The notes below the pieces were generated by a model. The model was not told the DNA's origin, did not search any database, and was given only the letters and a program-made list of their open reading frames with translations. From Acidovorax defluvii (GTDB lineage Bacteria > Pseudomonadota > Gammaproteobacteria > Burkholderiales > Burkholderiaceae_C): 64,000 nt of DNA. Shown one piece after another: positions 42,818-51,477 of the stretch. Made by a program: the position numbers and the translations under genes. The stretch spans positions 1 through 64,000 of the forward strand of contig QLTU01000011.1 of assembly GCA_003268905.1 (NCBI GenBank), read 5' to 3'. Positions within the stretch are counted from its first letter, which is position 1, and each line of letters begins with the position of its first letter.

Positions 42818-43821
42818 GGTCGCCCATTGTAGGTTCGCTCCCAGGCGTTGGCCCACATCTCCAGGGCCTGCGCTGGCGTATTTTCGTGAAGCTGCTCCAC
42901 GGCAGGAAGGCCGAGCACCCGGGCGGCTGCTCCCAGGGCCTGCAAGGGATCGTGAAGATCGAGCGCTGCGGCGCCATTCTGTTTGGAGAGCTTTTCGCCG
43001 TTGGCACCACAGACCAGGGGCGTGTGCAGGTAGCTGGGTGTCGGCACCCCCAAAGCCTGCTGCAGCAGGATCTGGCGAGGTGTGTTGTCGGCCAGGTCCT
43101 CGCCCCGTACCACATGGGTAATGTGCTGGGCCGCATCGTCCACCACCACGGCCAGCTGGTAGGCCCACAGGCCGTCTGCGCGGCGCAGCACAAAGTCGCC
43201 CACCGCGCTGGCCACATGCTGCGACTGGGGGCCGAGGCGGCGGTCAGTCCAACGCACTGTGCCATCTGCTATTGAAAATGTAGCTGCTTGCGCTTTATCT
43301 ATAAGCGCTAGAGGGTGTTTTGGCTTGAAGTCCGTGGTGTTGAACCGCCAGGATCGGGCGGGCCGCCCGCGCAGGCCGTGGCGGCAGGTGCCGGGGTAGG
43401 GCAAGGTGGCATGGCGTTCGCGGGCATGGCCTTGCGCCGCGTGGGCGTCTTCGATGTCTTTGCGCGAGCAGGCGCAGGGGTAGGCATGGCCCTGCGCAAT
43501 GAGCTGGTCCAGTGCCTGCTGGTACAGGGCGCCGCGTGCGGATTGCCACACCGGCGGTGCGTCGGGCAGCAAGCCGCAGGTGGCCAGCTGCTGCAAGATG
43601 ACATCGGCCGCGCCAGGAAAGCAGCGCGGTGTGTCCACGTCTTCGATGCGCACCAGCCAGCGCCCGCCGCGCCCGCTGTGGCCAACTTCCCAGGCCCGCG
43701 CATCCAGCCAGCTGGCCAGTGCCGCCACCAGCGAGCCTGCATGCAGCGGGCCGGTGGGCGAGGGGGCGAAGCGGCCCTGGTAGGTGGTGGCCTCCCGTTG
43801 GGCCCCTTCGCCGCGCGTCAT
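42814..43821 (-). CDS. gluQ: Glutamyl-Q tRNA(Asp) synthetase carrying a repeat-derived insert
   Basis: Attaches glutamate to the queuosine base of tRNA-Asp. The 335 residues (family usually about 295-310) have the class I signature [14 protein letters not shown] (HIGH-like HAGS), the ATP-site EKLSKQNGA (KMSKS-like), and zinc-site cysteines YPCACS and PGTC. At about residues 165-186 the protein reads [17 protein letters not shown] followed by TFSIADGT, which is the translated dispersed repeat at 43267-43330. It lies just before the conserved [12 protein letters not shown] segment. The ATG overlaps the upstream oxidoreductase stop (ATGA), and the stop overlaps trmB, so the three genes are coupled. 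Confidence 0.93.
   Translation of the reverse strand: MTRGEGAQREATTYQGRFAPSPTGPLHAGSLVAALASWLDARAWEVGHSGRGGRWLVRIEDVDTPRCFPGAADVILQQLATCGLLPDAPPVWQSARGALYQQALDQLIAQGHAYPCACSRKDIEDAHAAQGHARERHATLPYPGTCRHGLRGRPARSWRFNTTDFKPKHPLALIDKAQAATFSIADGTVRWTDRRLGPQSQHVASAVGDFVLRRADGLWAYQLAVVVDDAAQHITHVVRGEDLADNTPRQILLQQALGVPTPSYLHTPLVCGANGEKLSKQNGAAALDLHDPLQALGAAARVLGLPAVEQLHENTPAQALEMWANAWERTYNGRP
43267..43330 (+). repeat. AGCGCT-core dispersed repeat inside the gluQ coding sequence
   Basis: Order: GCTATTGAAAATGTAGC arm, GCTTGCGCTTTATCTATAAGCGCTAGAGG core, TGGCTTGAAG tail, nearly the same as the 24.4 kb copy. It is the only copy I find wholly within a gene. On the gluQ strand it reads without a stop. 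Confidence 0.9.
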
Positions 43822-44969
43822 GCCACGGCGAGTGCCATCTCCAGGCCGGACACAAAGGCGTCTTCCAGGCGGTGGCCCAGGCACCAGTCGCCGCAGGCGC
43901 CCAAGGCCAGGCTGGCGTCCCACAGATGGCTTTGCCCCAGGGGCTGCGTGGTCTGGGCATAGCGCCAGCGGCGCGTGTCGGCATGGGCGGGTTGCGCCCG
44001 AATGCCGGTGACCTCGGAAAACGCCTTCAGCAGCTTGGATTGAACGCGATCCGCGTCGTCTTCAAGGTGTTCTGCCGACCAGGCCGGGCTGGCTTGCACC
44101 GTCCAGCGTTCGACGGTGGTGCGGCCGGGTTTGGACGACTCGCGTGCCAGCCACGAAATGCGGTGGTGGGTGCTGCGTGCCGCGTTCCACTGGGGGCCAA
44201 GGGTGGTCAGGTCCGGGCGCACGGCCTGCGGGTAGGCAAGCATGAGTGTCCAGCAGGGCGCAGTGGTCACGCGCGACAGGGCGGCGTTCAGCGGGGTGTC
44301 CAGCCCCGACACCGCCAGCAGTGCCTGGGCGGGCGTGGCGGGCTGGGCCAGCAGCACCGCGTCGAAACCGGCATAGACATGCTGTGCACCGCCCTGGCCT
44401 TCGGTGCGCACTTGCCAGTGGGTGCCATTGAGGGGGTCGCGTTCAATGCTGCTCACGCGGGTGTCGGTGATGAGCTGGCCTGCCTGCAGCAAGGGGGCGG
44501 CCCAGGTGGTGACAAGGGCGTTCATGCCCGGGCTGGCCACCCAGTGGGGTTCGCGCGTGGGTAGGCCCGCGGCCGCCACGCGGCCAGCCGCGTCGAGCAC
44601 GCGCACGGCGTTGGCGCTCCAGGGCCGGCACACGCCGGGAACGGTGTCGATGGCCTGGGCAAAGCGCGGGTCGCGTACGGTGAAATATTGCGCACCCGCA
44701 TCAAAGCTGCCAAAGGGGGAGTCGATGGTGGTGGTTCGACCACCGGCCTTGGACGATTTTTCAAAAACGGTGACCTGATGGCCTGCCTGCACCAGCGTGC
44801 GCGCACACACCACGCCGGCCATGCCTGCACCAATGATGGCGAAATGGCGTCGCGCCGTTGCGTTCTTTGCGGTTTTTGGGGCCTTGCCGGGCTGGCGCCG
44901 GGTGGGTGCTGCTGCGGGGGTGCCGGGGTGTCGGGGCCGTTTGGCGGGGCGGGAAACGGGTTTTGTCAT
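43818..44969 (-). CDS. NAD(P)/FAD-dependent amine oxidase-like oxidoreductase
   Basis: A 383-residue flavoprotein resembling renalase-type and amine-oxidase-like enzymes. The N-terminal 40 residues are a basic Pro/Ala/Lys tail, followed by the dinucleotide-binding motif [16 protein letters not shown] near residue 47, [13 protein letters not shown], and [12 protein letters not shown], typical of the family. C-terminally, [20 protein letters not shown] is the usual FAD-ribityl contact. No signal peptide or membrane span is visible. It is the first gene of an operon with gluQ and trmB. The substrate is unknown. Confidence 0.85.
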   Translation of the reverse strand: MTKPVSRPAKRPRHPGTPAAAPTRRQPGKAPKTAKNATARRHFAIIGAGMAGVVCARTLVQAGHQVTVFEKSSKAGGRTTTIDSPFGSFDAGAQYFTVRDPRFAQAIDTVPGVCRPWSANAVRVLDAAGRVAAAGLPTREPHWVASPGMNALVTTWAAPLLQAGQLITDTRVSSIERDPLNGTHWQVRTEGQGGAQHVYAGFDAVLLAQPATPAQALLAVSGLDTPLNAALSRVTTAPCWTLMLAYPQAVRPDLTTLGPQWNAARSTHHRISWLARESSKPGRTTVERWTVQASPAWSAEHLEDDADRVQSKLLKAFSEVTGIRAQPAHADTRRWRYAQTTQPLGQSHLWDASLALGACGDWCLGHRLEDAFVSGLEMALAVA

Positions 44970-45044
44970 GGAAGGCCTTTCGGAGACGGTCGGCTGGAAA
45001 AATCTAATAAGAGCCACTCTACACGCGTGGCGCGGGGTCGGACA

Positions 45045-45983
45045 TCAGAAATGATGGTGGTTTTCCAGCAGGGCATGGCGCGTGGCCGTGCTTTGCAGCT
45101 GATTCAGCCACCATTGCAGTGCGCGCCCGGGCGTCGTGAAACCGGGACCGCCCCATGCATAGTGAATGCGCAGGCTGCGCTCGGGCCGGGCTACGCGGCG
45201 TGCCACCAGATGGCCGGCCTCCATATAGGGGCGCACCATGGGTTCCGGCAAAAAGCCTCCGCCCAGGCCGCGCAGCTGCGCCTGCACCTTGGCCTGCATG
45301 GTGTCCACCGTGAGCACATCTTGCCCGCCCAGCAGGCCCATGGTGGCACCGCCGCGCTGCGCCGAGTCGGCCACGGCCACCGCGCGGTGCTGCAGCAAGG
45401 TGGCGTCGGTGATGGGCTCTGGCACCGCCGCCAGCGGGTGGTGCGGTGCCACCACGTAGATGAACCGCAACTCGCCGAGCAGCCCTTGCTGCAGGCCGGC
45501 CACGTTCGAGCCCTCGGCCGAGACGCCAATGGCCAGATCGGCGTTGCCGGTGGTCAGAGCCTCCAGGGTGCCGGTCATGATGCCGTCACGCAGTTTGAGG
45601 TGGGTGGGCGGGGCCATGGCATAAAACGCATCGACCAGTTCCAGCATGGTGTGTGGGGAGACCACGCCGTCCACGGCAATCGTGAGCTGGGGCTCCCAGC
45701 CTGTGGCCACGCGGCGCACGCGGTTGGCCACGGCATCGATCTCGCGCAGCAGCCGTGCGCCTTCGCGCAGCAGCTCGGCGCCGGCTTCGGTGGGGCGTGC
45801 CTGGCGGGCTGTGCGATCAAACAGCAGCACGTCCAGGGCGTCTTCGATCTGGCGCACCCGGTAGGTCAGCGCGCTGGGCACCAGGCCCAGGTGCCGGGCT
45901 GCGGCCGCAAAGCTGCCGGTTTCCGAAATCACCTGCAGCATGGCAAGGCTGTCCGGGGTGAGAACGTCGTAGGCGTGGGGCAT
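45045..45983 (-). CDS. LysR-family transcriptional regulator
   Basis: A 312-residue LysR-type regulator. The N-terminal winged helix-turn-helix is clear (SLAMLQVISETGSFAAAARHL...SALTYRVRQIEDAL, residues about 12-52), followed by the linker helix and a periplasmic-binding-like effector domain (about 95-300). It is divergent from the pirin-flavodoxin-OsmC-pirin genes, with the 99-base gap containing a GTTCA-N7-TGAAC palindrome, so it very likely controls that operon. The effector is not evident. Confidence 0.92.
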   Translation of the reverse strand: MPHAYDVLTPDSLAMLQVISETGSFAAAARHLGLVPSALTYRVRQIEDALDVLLFDRTARQARPTEAGAELLREGARLLREIDAVANRVRRVATGWEPQLTIAVDGVVSPHTMLELVDAFYAMAPPTHLKLRDGIMTGTLEALTTGNADLAIGVSAEGSNVAGLQQGLLGELRFIYVVAPHHPLAAVPEPITDATLLQHRAVAVADSAQRGGATMGLLGGQDVLTVDTMQAKVQAQLRGLGGGFLPEPMVRPYMEAGHLVARRVARPERSLRIHYAWGGPGFTTPGRALQWWLNQLQSTATRHALLENHHHF

Positions 45984-45998
45984 GGTGCAGCAATGTTA

Positions 45999-46015
45999 GT
46001 TCAGATTTTTTGAAC
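45999..46015. promoter_or_regulatory. Candidate LysR operator (GTTCA-N7-TGAAC)
   Basis: A perfect 5-bp inverted repeat with an A/T-rich centre, containing the T-N11-A arrangement (T at 46001, A at 46013) typical of LysR-type boxes. It sits between the regulator start at 45983 and the pirin start at 46083. Confidence 0.55.
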
Positions 46016-46082
46016 GATTCCGACAATCCCCCAGACCCTGCAGCGCAGGCCCGCCCCCTACAGTCGAGTCTTGAAAGGAGCA

Positions 46083-46790
46083 ATGACCGTGCTGACTGTT
46101 CGAAAATCGCAAGACCGGGGCCACGCTGACCATGGCTGGCTCCATTCCTTCCACAGCTTTTCCTTTGCGGGTTACCACGATCCGCGCCACATGGGCTTTG
46201 GCAACCTGCGCGTCATCAACGAAGACCGCATTGCGCCGGGCACCGGCTTTGGCACGCACAGCCACCGCGACATGGAGATCATCAGCTATGTGCTGTCGGG
46301 CGAGCTGGCCCACAAGGACAGCATGGGCAACGTGAAGGGCATTCCGCCCGGCGACGTGCAGCGCATGAGCGCTGGCACCGGTGTGACGCACAGCGAGTTC
46401 AACCACGCTGCCGGCCAGACCACGCATTTTCTGCAGATCTGGATAGTGCCCGACGAGCGGGGCATTGCGCCCAGCTACGAGCAAAAGACGTTCACTGCCG
46501 CCGAAAAACGCGGTGCATTGCGGCTCGTGGCCTCACCCGACGGAGCGCAGGGCTCGGTTACCGTGCATGCCGATGCCGCGCTGTATGCGGGGCTGCTGGA
46601 TGGCCCGGAGGCCGTCACCCAGCCCCTGAGCCCGACACGCAAGACCTATGTGCACCTGGTGCGCGGTGCGCTGTGTGTGAATGGCCAGCCACTGGCCGCA
46701 GGCGATGCCGCGCTGCTCGAAAACGAGTCGTCCCTGGCGTTGACCGATGCCCAGGACGCCGAGGTGCTGGTGTTTGACCTGGCCGCCTGA
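46083..46790 (+). CDS. Pirin family protein (bicupin)
   Basis: A 235-residue pirin/YhaK-type bicupin. The N-terminal cupin carries the likely metal ligands in GTHSHRDMEIISY (two His near residues 60-62) with a further THSEFNH near 104. Family members are putative quercetinases or redox-sensing iron proteins. The opening (GHADHGWLHSFHSFSFAGY) is diagnostic. AAAGGAG 4-5 bases upstream fixes the ATG. First gene of the LysR-divergent operon. Confidence 0.9.
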   Translation: MTVLTVRKSQDRGHADHGWLHSFHSFSFAGYHDPRHMGFGNLRVINEDRIAPGTGFGTHSHRDMEIISYVLSGELAHKDSMGNVKGIPPGDVQRMSAGTGVTHSEFNHAAGQTTHFLQIWIVPDERGIAPSYEQKTFTAAEKRGALRLVASPDGAQGSVTVHADAALYAGLLDGPEAVTQPLSPTRKTYVHLVRGALCVNGQPLAAGDAALLENESSLALTDAQDAEVLVFDLAA

Positions 46791-47001
46791 GATTTGCGCC
46801 GCTGCCGGTTTGTCTGGTTCTTTTTTTCTGGCGCTCACCCTATCGGCCTCTTTGCAAAATCCGGTGGCCGTGGTGCCGGCGCCTGGAGCGTGGACGGCCA
46901 GCGCGCAGCCCGCTAAGCTCTGCGAACGTATTTCTCGGTCCACCCCACCTTTCCGAGGGTGACGCGTGGGTCTTTTTTCTCTTGCACAGAAGGATTCATC
47001 C

Positions 47002-47556
47002 ATGTCTTTGATTGCAGTGGTTTATCACTCCGGCTACGGCCACACCCAGCGCATGGCCCAGGCCGTGGCCGATGGCGCGGACGCCCAGTTGGTGGCGATT
47101 GATGCCGACGGCAACCTGCCCGAAGGCGGCTGGGAGACCCTGCTGGCCGCCAAGGCCATCATCATGGGCTCTCCCACCTACATGGCAGGCCCAAGCTGGC
47201 AGTTCAAAAAATTTGCGGATGCCTCGTCCAAGCCCTGGTTCAACCAGTCCTGGAAAGACAAGCTCTTTGCGGGCTTCACCAACAGTGCCAGCATCAACGG
47301 CGACAAGCAGGTCACGCTCGACTATCTGTTTCATCTGGCCATGCAGCATGGCGGGCTGTGGGTGGGCGCGGGCATGATGCCTGCCAACTCGAAGGCGGCC
47401 ACGCGCAACGATGTCAACTGGATGGGCGCGTTCAGCGGCGCCATGGCGCAGTCGCCCTCGGATGCCTCTGCCGCCGAAATGTTGCCCGGCGATCTGGAAA
47501 CGGGCCGGTTGCTGGGCCAGCGCGTGGCGGCGGTTGCGGCACGCCTGGGCGACTGA
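47002..47556 (+). CDS. Flavodoxin-fold NAD(P)H-dependent oxidoreductase
   Basis: A 184-residue FMN-binding flavodoxin-fold protein of the WrbA/NADPH-dependent FMN reductase group. The FMN phosphate loop is VVYHSGYGHTQRMA near residue 6, and IIMGSPTYMAGPSW near 53 surrounds the flavin ring, as in WrbA. It should reduce quinones or nitro compounds by two electrons. An AGAAGGA site precedes the ATG. It lies 211 bases after the first pirin gene and 27 before the OsmC gene. I see no gene in the 211-base gap. Confidence 0.86.
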   Translation: MSLIAVVYHSGYGHTQRMAQAVADGADAQLVAIDADGNLPEGGWETLLAAKAIIMGSPTYMAGPSWQFKKFADASSKPWFNQSWKDKLFAGFTNSASINGDKQVTLDYLFHLAMQHGGLWVGAGMMPANSKAATRNDVNWMGAFSGAMAQSPSDASAAEMLPGDLETGRLLGQRVAAVAARLGD

Positions 47557-47583
47557 TACATCAAACCACTTTGGAGTCGCCCC

Positions 47584-47991
47584 ATGGCCATTGAACTCAA
47601 TCGCATCGTTTCCACGCCCATGGCGCAAACGCTGACCATTCGCAGCCACGCGCTGGTGGTGGATGGCACCGCTGCAGAGGGAGGCGACGACACAGCCCCC
47701 AACCCGCACGACCTGTACGACGCGGCGCTGGGCTCGTGCAAGGCGCTCACGGTGCTCTGGTACGCGCGCCGCAAGGGCATTCCCGTGACCGACGTGCGCA
47801 CGGTGATCGAGCGCGACGCTTCGGCCGAGCGCGCGGGCACCTACCACCTTGCAGCCCGTATGCAGATCAGTGGCGATCTCAGCGATGCCCAGTTGCAAGA
47901 GCTGCAGGCCGTTGCGCACAAATGCCCGGTGCACAAGCTTATGACGGCCGTCACCACTGAAATCACCACTACCGTGGAGCGCATGGCATGA
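47584..47991 (+). CDS. OsmC family peroxiredoxin-like protein
   Basis: A 135-residue OsmC/Ohr-superfamily protein. The two catalytic cysteines are in ALGSCKALTVLWYARRKG near residue 52 and HKCPVHK near 118; these reduce organic hydroperoxides in characterised members. Its stop overlaps the ATG of the second pirin gene (ATGA). It fits an oxidant or electrophile defence operon. Confidence 0.9.
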   Translation: MAIELNRIVSTPMAQTLTIRSHALVVDGTAAEGGDDTAPNPHDLYDAALGSCKALTVLWYARRKGIPVTDVRTVIERDASAERAGTYHLAARMQISGDLSDAQLQELQAVAHKCPVHKLMTAVTTEITTTVERMA

Positions 47992-48875
47992 GCACGGCGC
48001 CACTGGTGCTCTCCGGTCATTTGAAGGACCTGGGTGGCGGTTTCACGGTGCGCCGGCTGCTGCCTGCCGTGCAACGCAAGTCGGTGGGACCGTTCCTGTT
48101 TTTCGACCACTTTGGCCCCGTCAACGTGCAGCCATCGGACGAATACGACGTGCGGCCTCACCCGCACATCGGTCTGGCCACGGTCACCTATTTGTTCTCG
48201 GGCGCCATCCTGCACCGCGACAGCCTGGGCGGCGTGCAGCAGATCGAGCCCGGCGCCATCAACTGGATGACCGCCGGGCGCGGTATCGTGCATTCCGAGC
48301 GTCGGCCTTTGGCATTGGCCAGCCAAAGCTATGTCAACCACGGCATCCAGCTGTGGTCTGCACTGCCACTGGGGCAGGAAGACTGCCCGCCCTCGTTCAC
48401 GCACACGCCTGCCAGCGCCATTGCGCAGCGATCGGTGGGCGACGCCACGGTGCGGGTGCTCATCGGGACGGCGTTTGGCGTGACCTCGCCGGTGGCCGCG
48501 TTGTTGCCCACGCTGTACCTGGATGTGCAGCTGCCGCCACAAGGCGTGCTAGAGCTGCCCGCCCTGGCGCAGGAGATGGCGGTGTACCCGGTGGATGCCG
48601 CCGTGCGGCTTGATGGCCAGCCGCTGGCCGAGCACACCATGGGCGTGTTGCCGCCCGCCGTATCGGCGCGGTTGCAGGCGGGTGCCACGGGGGCGCGGCT
48701 GATGGTGATAGGCGGTGCGCCGCTGGATGCACCCCGCCACATGTGGTGGAACTTTGTCTCCAGCAGCAAAGACCGCATCGTGCAGGCAGCCCACGACTGG
48801 GAAACCGATCAGATGGGTCAGGTGCCCGGAGACACCGAGCGGATTCCCTTGCCGGCGCACCGTTTCAAGCCGTGA
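47988..48875 (+). CDS. Second pirin family protein
   Basis: A 295-residue pirin. The N-terminal cupin includes GPFLFFDHFGP and PHPHIGLATVTYLFSG, with His residues near 60-62, and GRGIVHSERRP near 100; the C-terminal domain ends with the typical ISSSKD-like segment (FVSSSKDRIVQAAHDWE). It is clearly a different pirin subtype from the 46.1 kb gene. It overlaps the OsmC gene by four bases and closes the operon, with a repeat element following. Confidence 0.9.
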   Translation: MSTAPLVLSGHLKDLGGGFTVRRLLPAVQRKSVGPFLFFDHFGPVNVQPSDEYDVRPHPHIGLATVTYLFSGAILHRDSLGGVQQIEPGAINWMTAGRGIVHSERRPLALASQSYVNHGIQLWSALPLGQEDCPPSFTHTPASAIAQRSVGDATVRVLIGTAFGVTSPVAALLPTLYLDVQLPPQGVLELPALAQEMAVYPVDAAVRLDGQPLAEHTMGVLPPAVSARLQAGATGARLMVIGGAPLDAPRHMWWNFVSSSKDRIVQAAHDWETDQMGQVPGDTERIPLPAHRFKP

Positions 48876-48900
48876 TGCAAGGTTGTACGCAGGTTTGCAG

Positions 48901-48956
48901 CTAAATAGGCCTCTAGCGCTTATGGCGTAAGCGCTGATAGCTCATGTATTTATAGC
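48901..48956 (-). repeat. AGCGCT-core dispersed repeat overlapping the trhO 3' end
   Basis: GGCCTCTAGCGCTTATGGCGTAAGCGCTGATAGC with an 8-bp perfect stem around TGGCG, followed by the arm region ATGTATTTATAGC. It lies between the convergent pirin and trhO genes. Its last 15 bases (48942-48956) supply the final codons and the stop of trhO. Confidence 0.85.
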
Positions 48957-49709
48957 GTCTTCAGCCTTGGCGCGGAGGGTGCCCACAGCGAGGTCGGCGG
49001 CCAGCGTGCGGCGCTCGTCAAACACAAAACAGCCGCCGTGGTAATGCGCGCCATCCGTTTCTTCGAAATATTTCAGGATGCCGCCTTCGAGCTGGTAAAC
49101 ATGCGCAAGGCCTTCCTCGCGCATCAGGATCGCAGCCTTTTCGCAGCGGATGCCCCCCGTGCAAAAGCTCACCACCGTCTTGTCCGCCAGTTCGGCCTTG
49201 TGGGCCCGCAGGGCCGGGGGGAACTCGGTGAACTTGTCGATGCGCCAGTCGATGGCGTTGTCGAACGTGCCTTGATCCACCTCGAAGGCATTGCGTGTGT
49301 CCAGCGTCACCACCGGGCGGCCCGCATTATCGTGGCCCTGGGCCAGCCAGCGGTGCAGGGTGGCCGGTGTCACGGCCGGTGCCCGGCCTGCCGAGGGCTG
49401 AATGGCGGGGTGGTCCATGCGAATGATCTCGCGCTTGACCTTCACCAGCATCTTGCGAAACGGCACAGTGCCTGACCAGCTCTCCTTGGGGGCCAGGTCG
49501 GCAAAGCGCGGGTCGGTGCGCAGGGCATCGACAAAGCCGCGTACCGCCGCTGCCGGGCCTGCCAAAAACATATTGATGCCCTCATGGGCCAGCAAAATGG
49601 TGCCCTTGAGCGCGGCAGCCATGGCGCGCTCGTGCAGCAGATCGCGCAATGCCGCTGCATCGGGCAAGGGCACGAACTTGTAGCAGGAGATGTTCAGGAC
49701 TGGGTTCAC
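48942..49709 (-). CDS. trhO: tRNA uridine(34) hydroxylase TrhO (rhodanese-like)
   Basis: TrhO hydroxylates U34 in certain tRNAs, the first step to 5-hydroxyuridine modifications. The 255-residue product has the N-terminal ferredoxin-like domain ([26 protein letters not shown]) and a rhodanese domain with the catalytic Cys in [15 protein letters not shown]. The C-terminal signature [13 protein letters not shown] is present. I chose the GTG before [11 protein letters not shown]; another GTG at 49733 is possible. The last codons and TGA come from the dispersed repeat at 48901-48956. Confidence 0.9.
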   Translation of the reverse strand: MNPVLNISCYKFVPLPDAAALRDLLHERAMAAALKGTILLAHEGINMFLAGPAAAVRGFVDALRTDPRFADLAPKESWSGTVPFRKMLVKVKREIIRMDHPAIQPSAGRAPAVTPATLHRWLAQGHDNAGRPVVTLDTRNAFEVDQGTFDNAIDWRIDKFTEFPPALRAHKAELADKTVVSFCTGGIRCEKAAILMREEGLAHVYQLEGGILKYFEETDGAHYHGGCFVFDERRTLAADLAVGTLRAKAEDAINT

Positions 49710-49769
49710 GGCGGATATCTCAGAACGGCGCACCCGCCCGCGGGCAGGCGCTGCGCCGGTGCCGTGCGC

Positions 49770-50627
49770 TCAGGCGGTGGGCACCAGCAGCGTGGATTCG
49801 ATCTTGTTGGCCAGCTGGGCAATGGCCAGCGCCGCAGCACAGCCCGGCGTTTGCAGCAGCAGCAGCTGGCGGCGCATGACGGCACCCCGCACCGCAGGAT
49901 CGGCCGGGATGTCGCCCATGTGAATCAGGCGCATGGCGCGGCCCGATTCGGTGCTGACAAAGCGGTCGAGCACCTGCTGCAACTGGCTGGTGATGGCACG
50001 GCCATCGCCCGGGCGGGCGGCCTGGTTGATGACCATGCGCACATGCTGGCGTTTTTGCTGCATGGCCAGCACCTTGATGGCCGCATAGGCATCGGTGAGC
50101 GAGGTGGGCTCAGGGGTGGCCACGATCAGCACCTCGGACGCCAGCGAAACGGAAAACAGCACCACATCAGAGATGCCGGCGCCGGTGTCGAGCAGCACCA
50201 CGTCGTACTTGGGCGTGATCGCCTGGATGACGTTGAGAAACTGGTTGCGTACCTCGGGGGTCAGGCGCGAATACTCGACCATGCCCGAGCCCGCCAGCAG
50301 CACCGAAAAACCGCCGGGCGCCTGGATGATGGCGTCCTGCAGGGCAGCCTTGCCGGTGAATACGTCGTGCAGCGTGATCTTGGGGTGCAGGTTCAGCACC
50401 ACGTCAAGGTTGGCCAGGCCCAGGTCGGCGTCGAGCACCAGCACACGCTGGCCTCGTCGGGTCAGGGCTGCGGCCAGGTTGGCGGAAACAAAGGTCTTGC
50501 CCACGCCGCCTTTGCCGCTGGTGACGGCAATGATGCGTGCACCGGTGCCTGGCGCCGAAACGGGGGGCGTGGTGGGCGGCACAGGGGCAGCCGGGGTGTT
50601 GTTGGGGGGGGACAGCGCGTCGCTCAT
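49770..50627 (-). CDS. MinD/ParA-family ATPase, FlhG-like
   Basis: A 285-residue deviant-Walker ATPase. After a Pro/Ala-rich leader, the motif SGKGGVGKT (38-45) is followed by LVLDADLGLANLDVVLNL and the Walker B-like DVVLLDTGAGIS near residue 140. The sequence most resembles FlhG/FleN-type MinD homologues that set flagellum number and place polar structures. A C-terminal hydrophobic stretch (AALAIAQLANKIESTLLV) could be a membrane-targeting helix. It starts 11 bases after the diguanylate cyclase stop; no flagellar gene is nearby. Confidence 0.85.
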   Translation of the reverse strand: MSDALSPPNNTPAAPVPPTTPPVSAPGTGARIIAVTSGKGGVGKTFVSANLAAALTRRGQRVLVLDADLGLANLDVVLNLHPKITLHDVFTGKAALQDAIIQAPGGFSVLLAGSGMVEYSRLTPEVRNQFLNVIQAITPKYDVVLLDTGAGISDVVLFSVSLASEVLIVATPEPTSLTDAYAAIKVLAMQQKRQHVRMVINQAARPGDGRAITSQLQQVLDRFVSTESGRAMRLIHMGDIPADPAVRGAVMRRQLLLLQTPGCAAALAIAQLANKIESTLLVPTA

Positions 50628-50637
50628 CTCATTACTT

Positions 50638-51477
50638 TCAGTAGACGCTGCCTGCGGGGTCCAGCGGAGGCAAATCGCCCCAGCCCGACGGCGTGTAGAG
50701 CGGGCCGAACAACAGGCTCTTTTCTTCTGCACTGACCGTGCTGTCGGGTTGCTCCTCAATGCTCACACAATTGCGGCCCATGGATTTTGCGTTGTACAAC
50801 TGGTGGTCTGCGCGGTCTGTCCAGAGCAGGGTGGTGGAGCGGATCCATTGCATGGCGAAAGCGCCACCAATGCTGATCGTGACGTTGACTTCAACCGAAG
50901 GCGAAATGCGCACCGGCGTGTTGGCCACCGCACGGCGAATCCGCTCGGCAACCACCTTGCCAAAGCCTGCCTGGCAGGCGGGCAGCACCACAGCAAATTC
51001 TTCGCCACCGTAGCGCGCCAGTGTGTCCATGGGGCGCACGCAGGCGCTCAGGGTGCGCGACACCGACTGCAGCACCACGTCACCGGCCAGATGCCCGTAG
51101 GTATCGTTGATCTGCTTGAAATGGTCGATGTCCAGCATCAGCAGCAAGGCGGCTTCACCCGAGCGTGTCACGCGGTCGATTTCACGCTCTAGCACCGCAC
51201 GGAAATGCCGACGGTTCGCCAGCCCGGTGAGGTGGTCTTTGAGAGAGAGTTCGCACAGCCCGTCGATCAGGCCCTGCAGGTACCGTGAGGGCTGATCGCG
51301 GCGCAGGGCAGCCTCGCTCCCGCTGGCCTGGGCTACCAGAGCGTGCGCAGTGTCCAGGCGCAGGTCGCGCAGGTCTACGATGTGGGAAGCCGGATCAGGC
51401 ACGGATTTTGAGGGCCATAAGTAGCCTGCGAGTGTATCAGTCGGCCCTTGCTTTTTGGCTGTCTGCGACGCCATCAC
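50638..51477 (-). CDS. Diguanylate cyclase (GGDEF domain)
   Basis: A 279-residue cytoplasmic protein making cyclic di-GMP from GTP. The GGDEF domain runs from about residue 80 (KDHLTGLANRRHFRAVL), with MLDIDHFKQINDTYGH and the active-site motif YGGEEFAVVLP; the inhibitory I-site RPMD lies five residues before it. The N-terminal 75 residues have no membrane span and I cannot name them. The start overlaps the SulP gene by 41 bases, and the MinD-like gene follows after 10, so the three are probably one transcript. Confidence 0.9.
   Translation of the reverse strand: MMASQTAKKQGPTDTLAGYLWPSKSVPDPASHIVDLRDLRLDTAHALVAQASGSEAALRRDQPSRYLQGLIDGLCELSLKDHLTGLANRRHFRAVLEREIDRVTRSGEAALLLMLDIDHFKQINDTYGHLAGDVVLQSVSRTLSACVRPMDTLARYGGEEFAVVLPACQAGFGKVVAERIRRAVANTPVRISPSVEVNVTISIGGAFAMQWIRSTTLLWTDRADHQLYNAKSMGRNCVSIEEQPDSTVSAEEKSLLFGPLYTPSGWGDLPPLDPAGSVY

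Noticed and set aside
46791-47001. ORF-like stretch between the first pirin and the flavodoxin gene
   Set aside because: It overlaps the pirin end out of frame and has no ribosome-binding site or family match.
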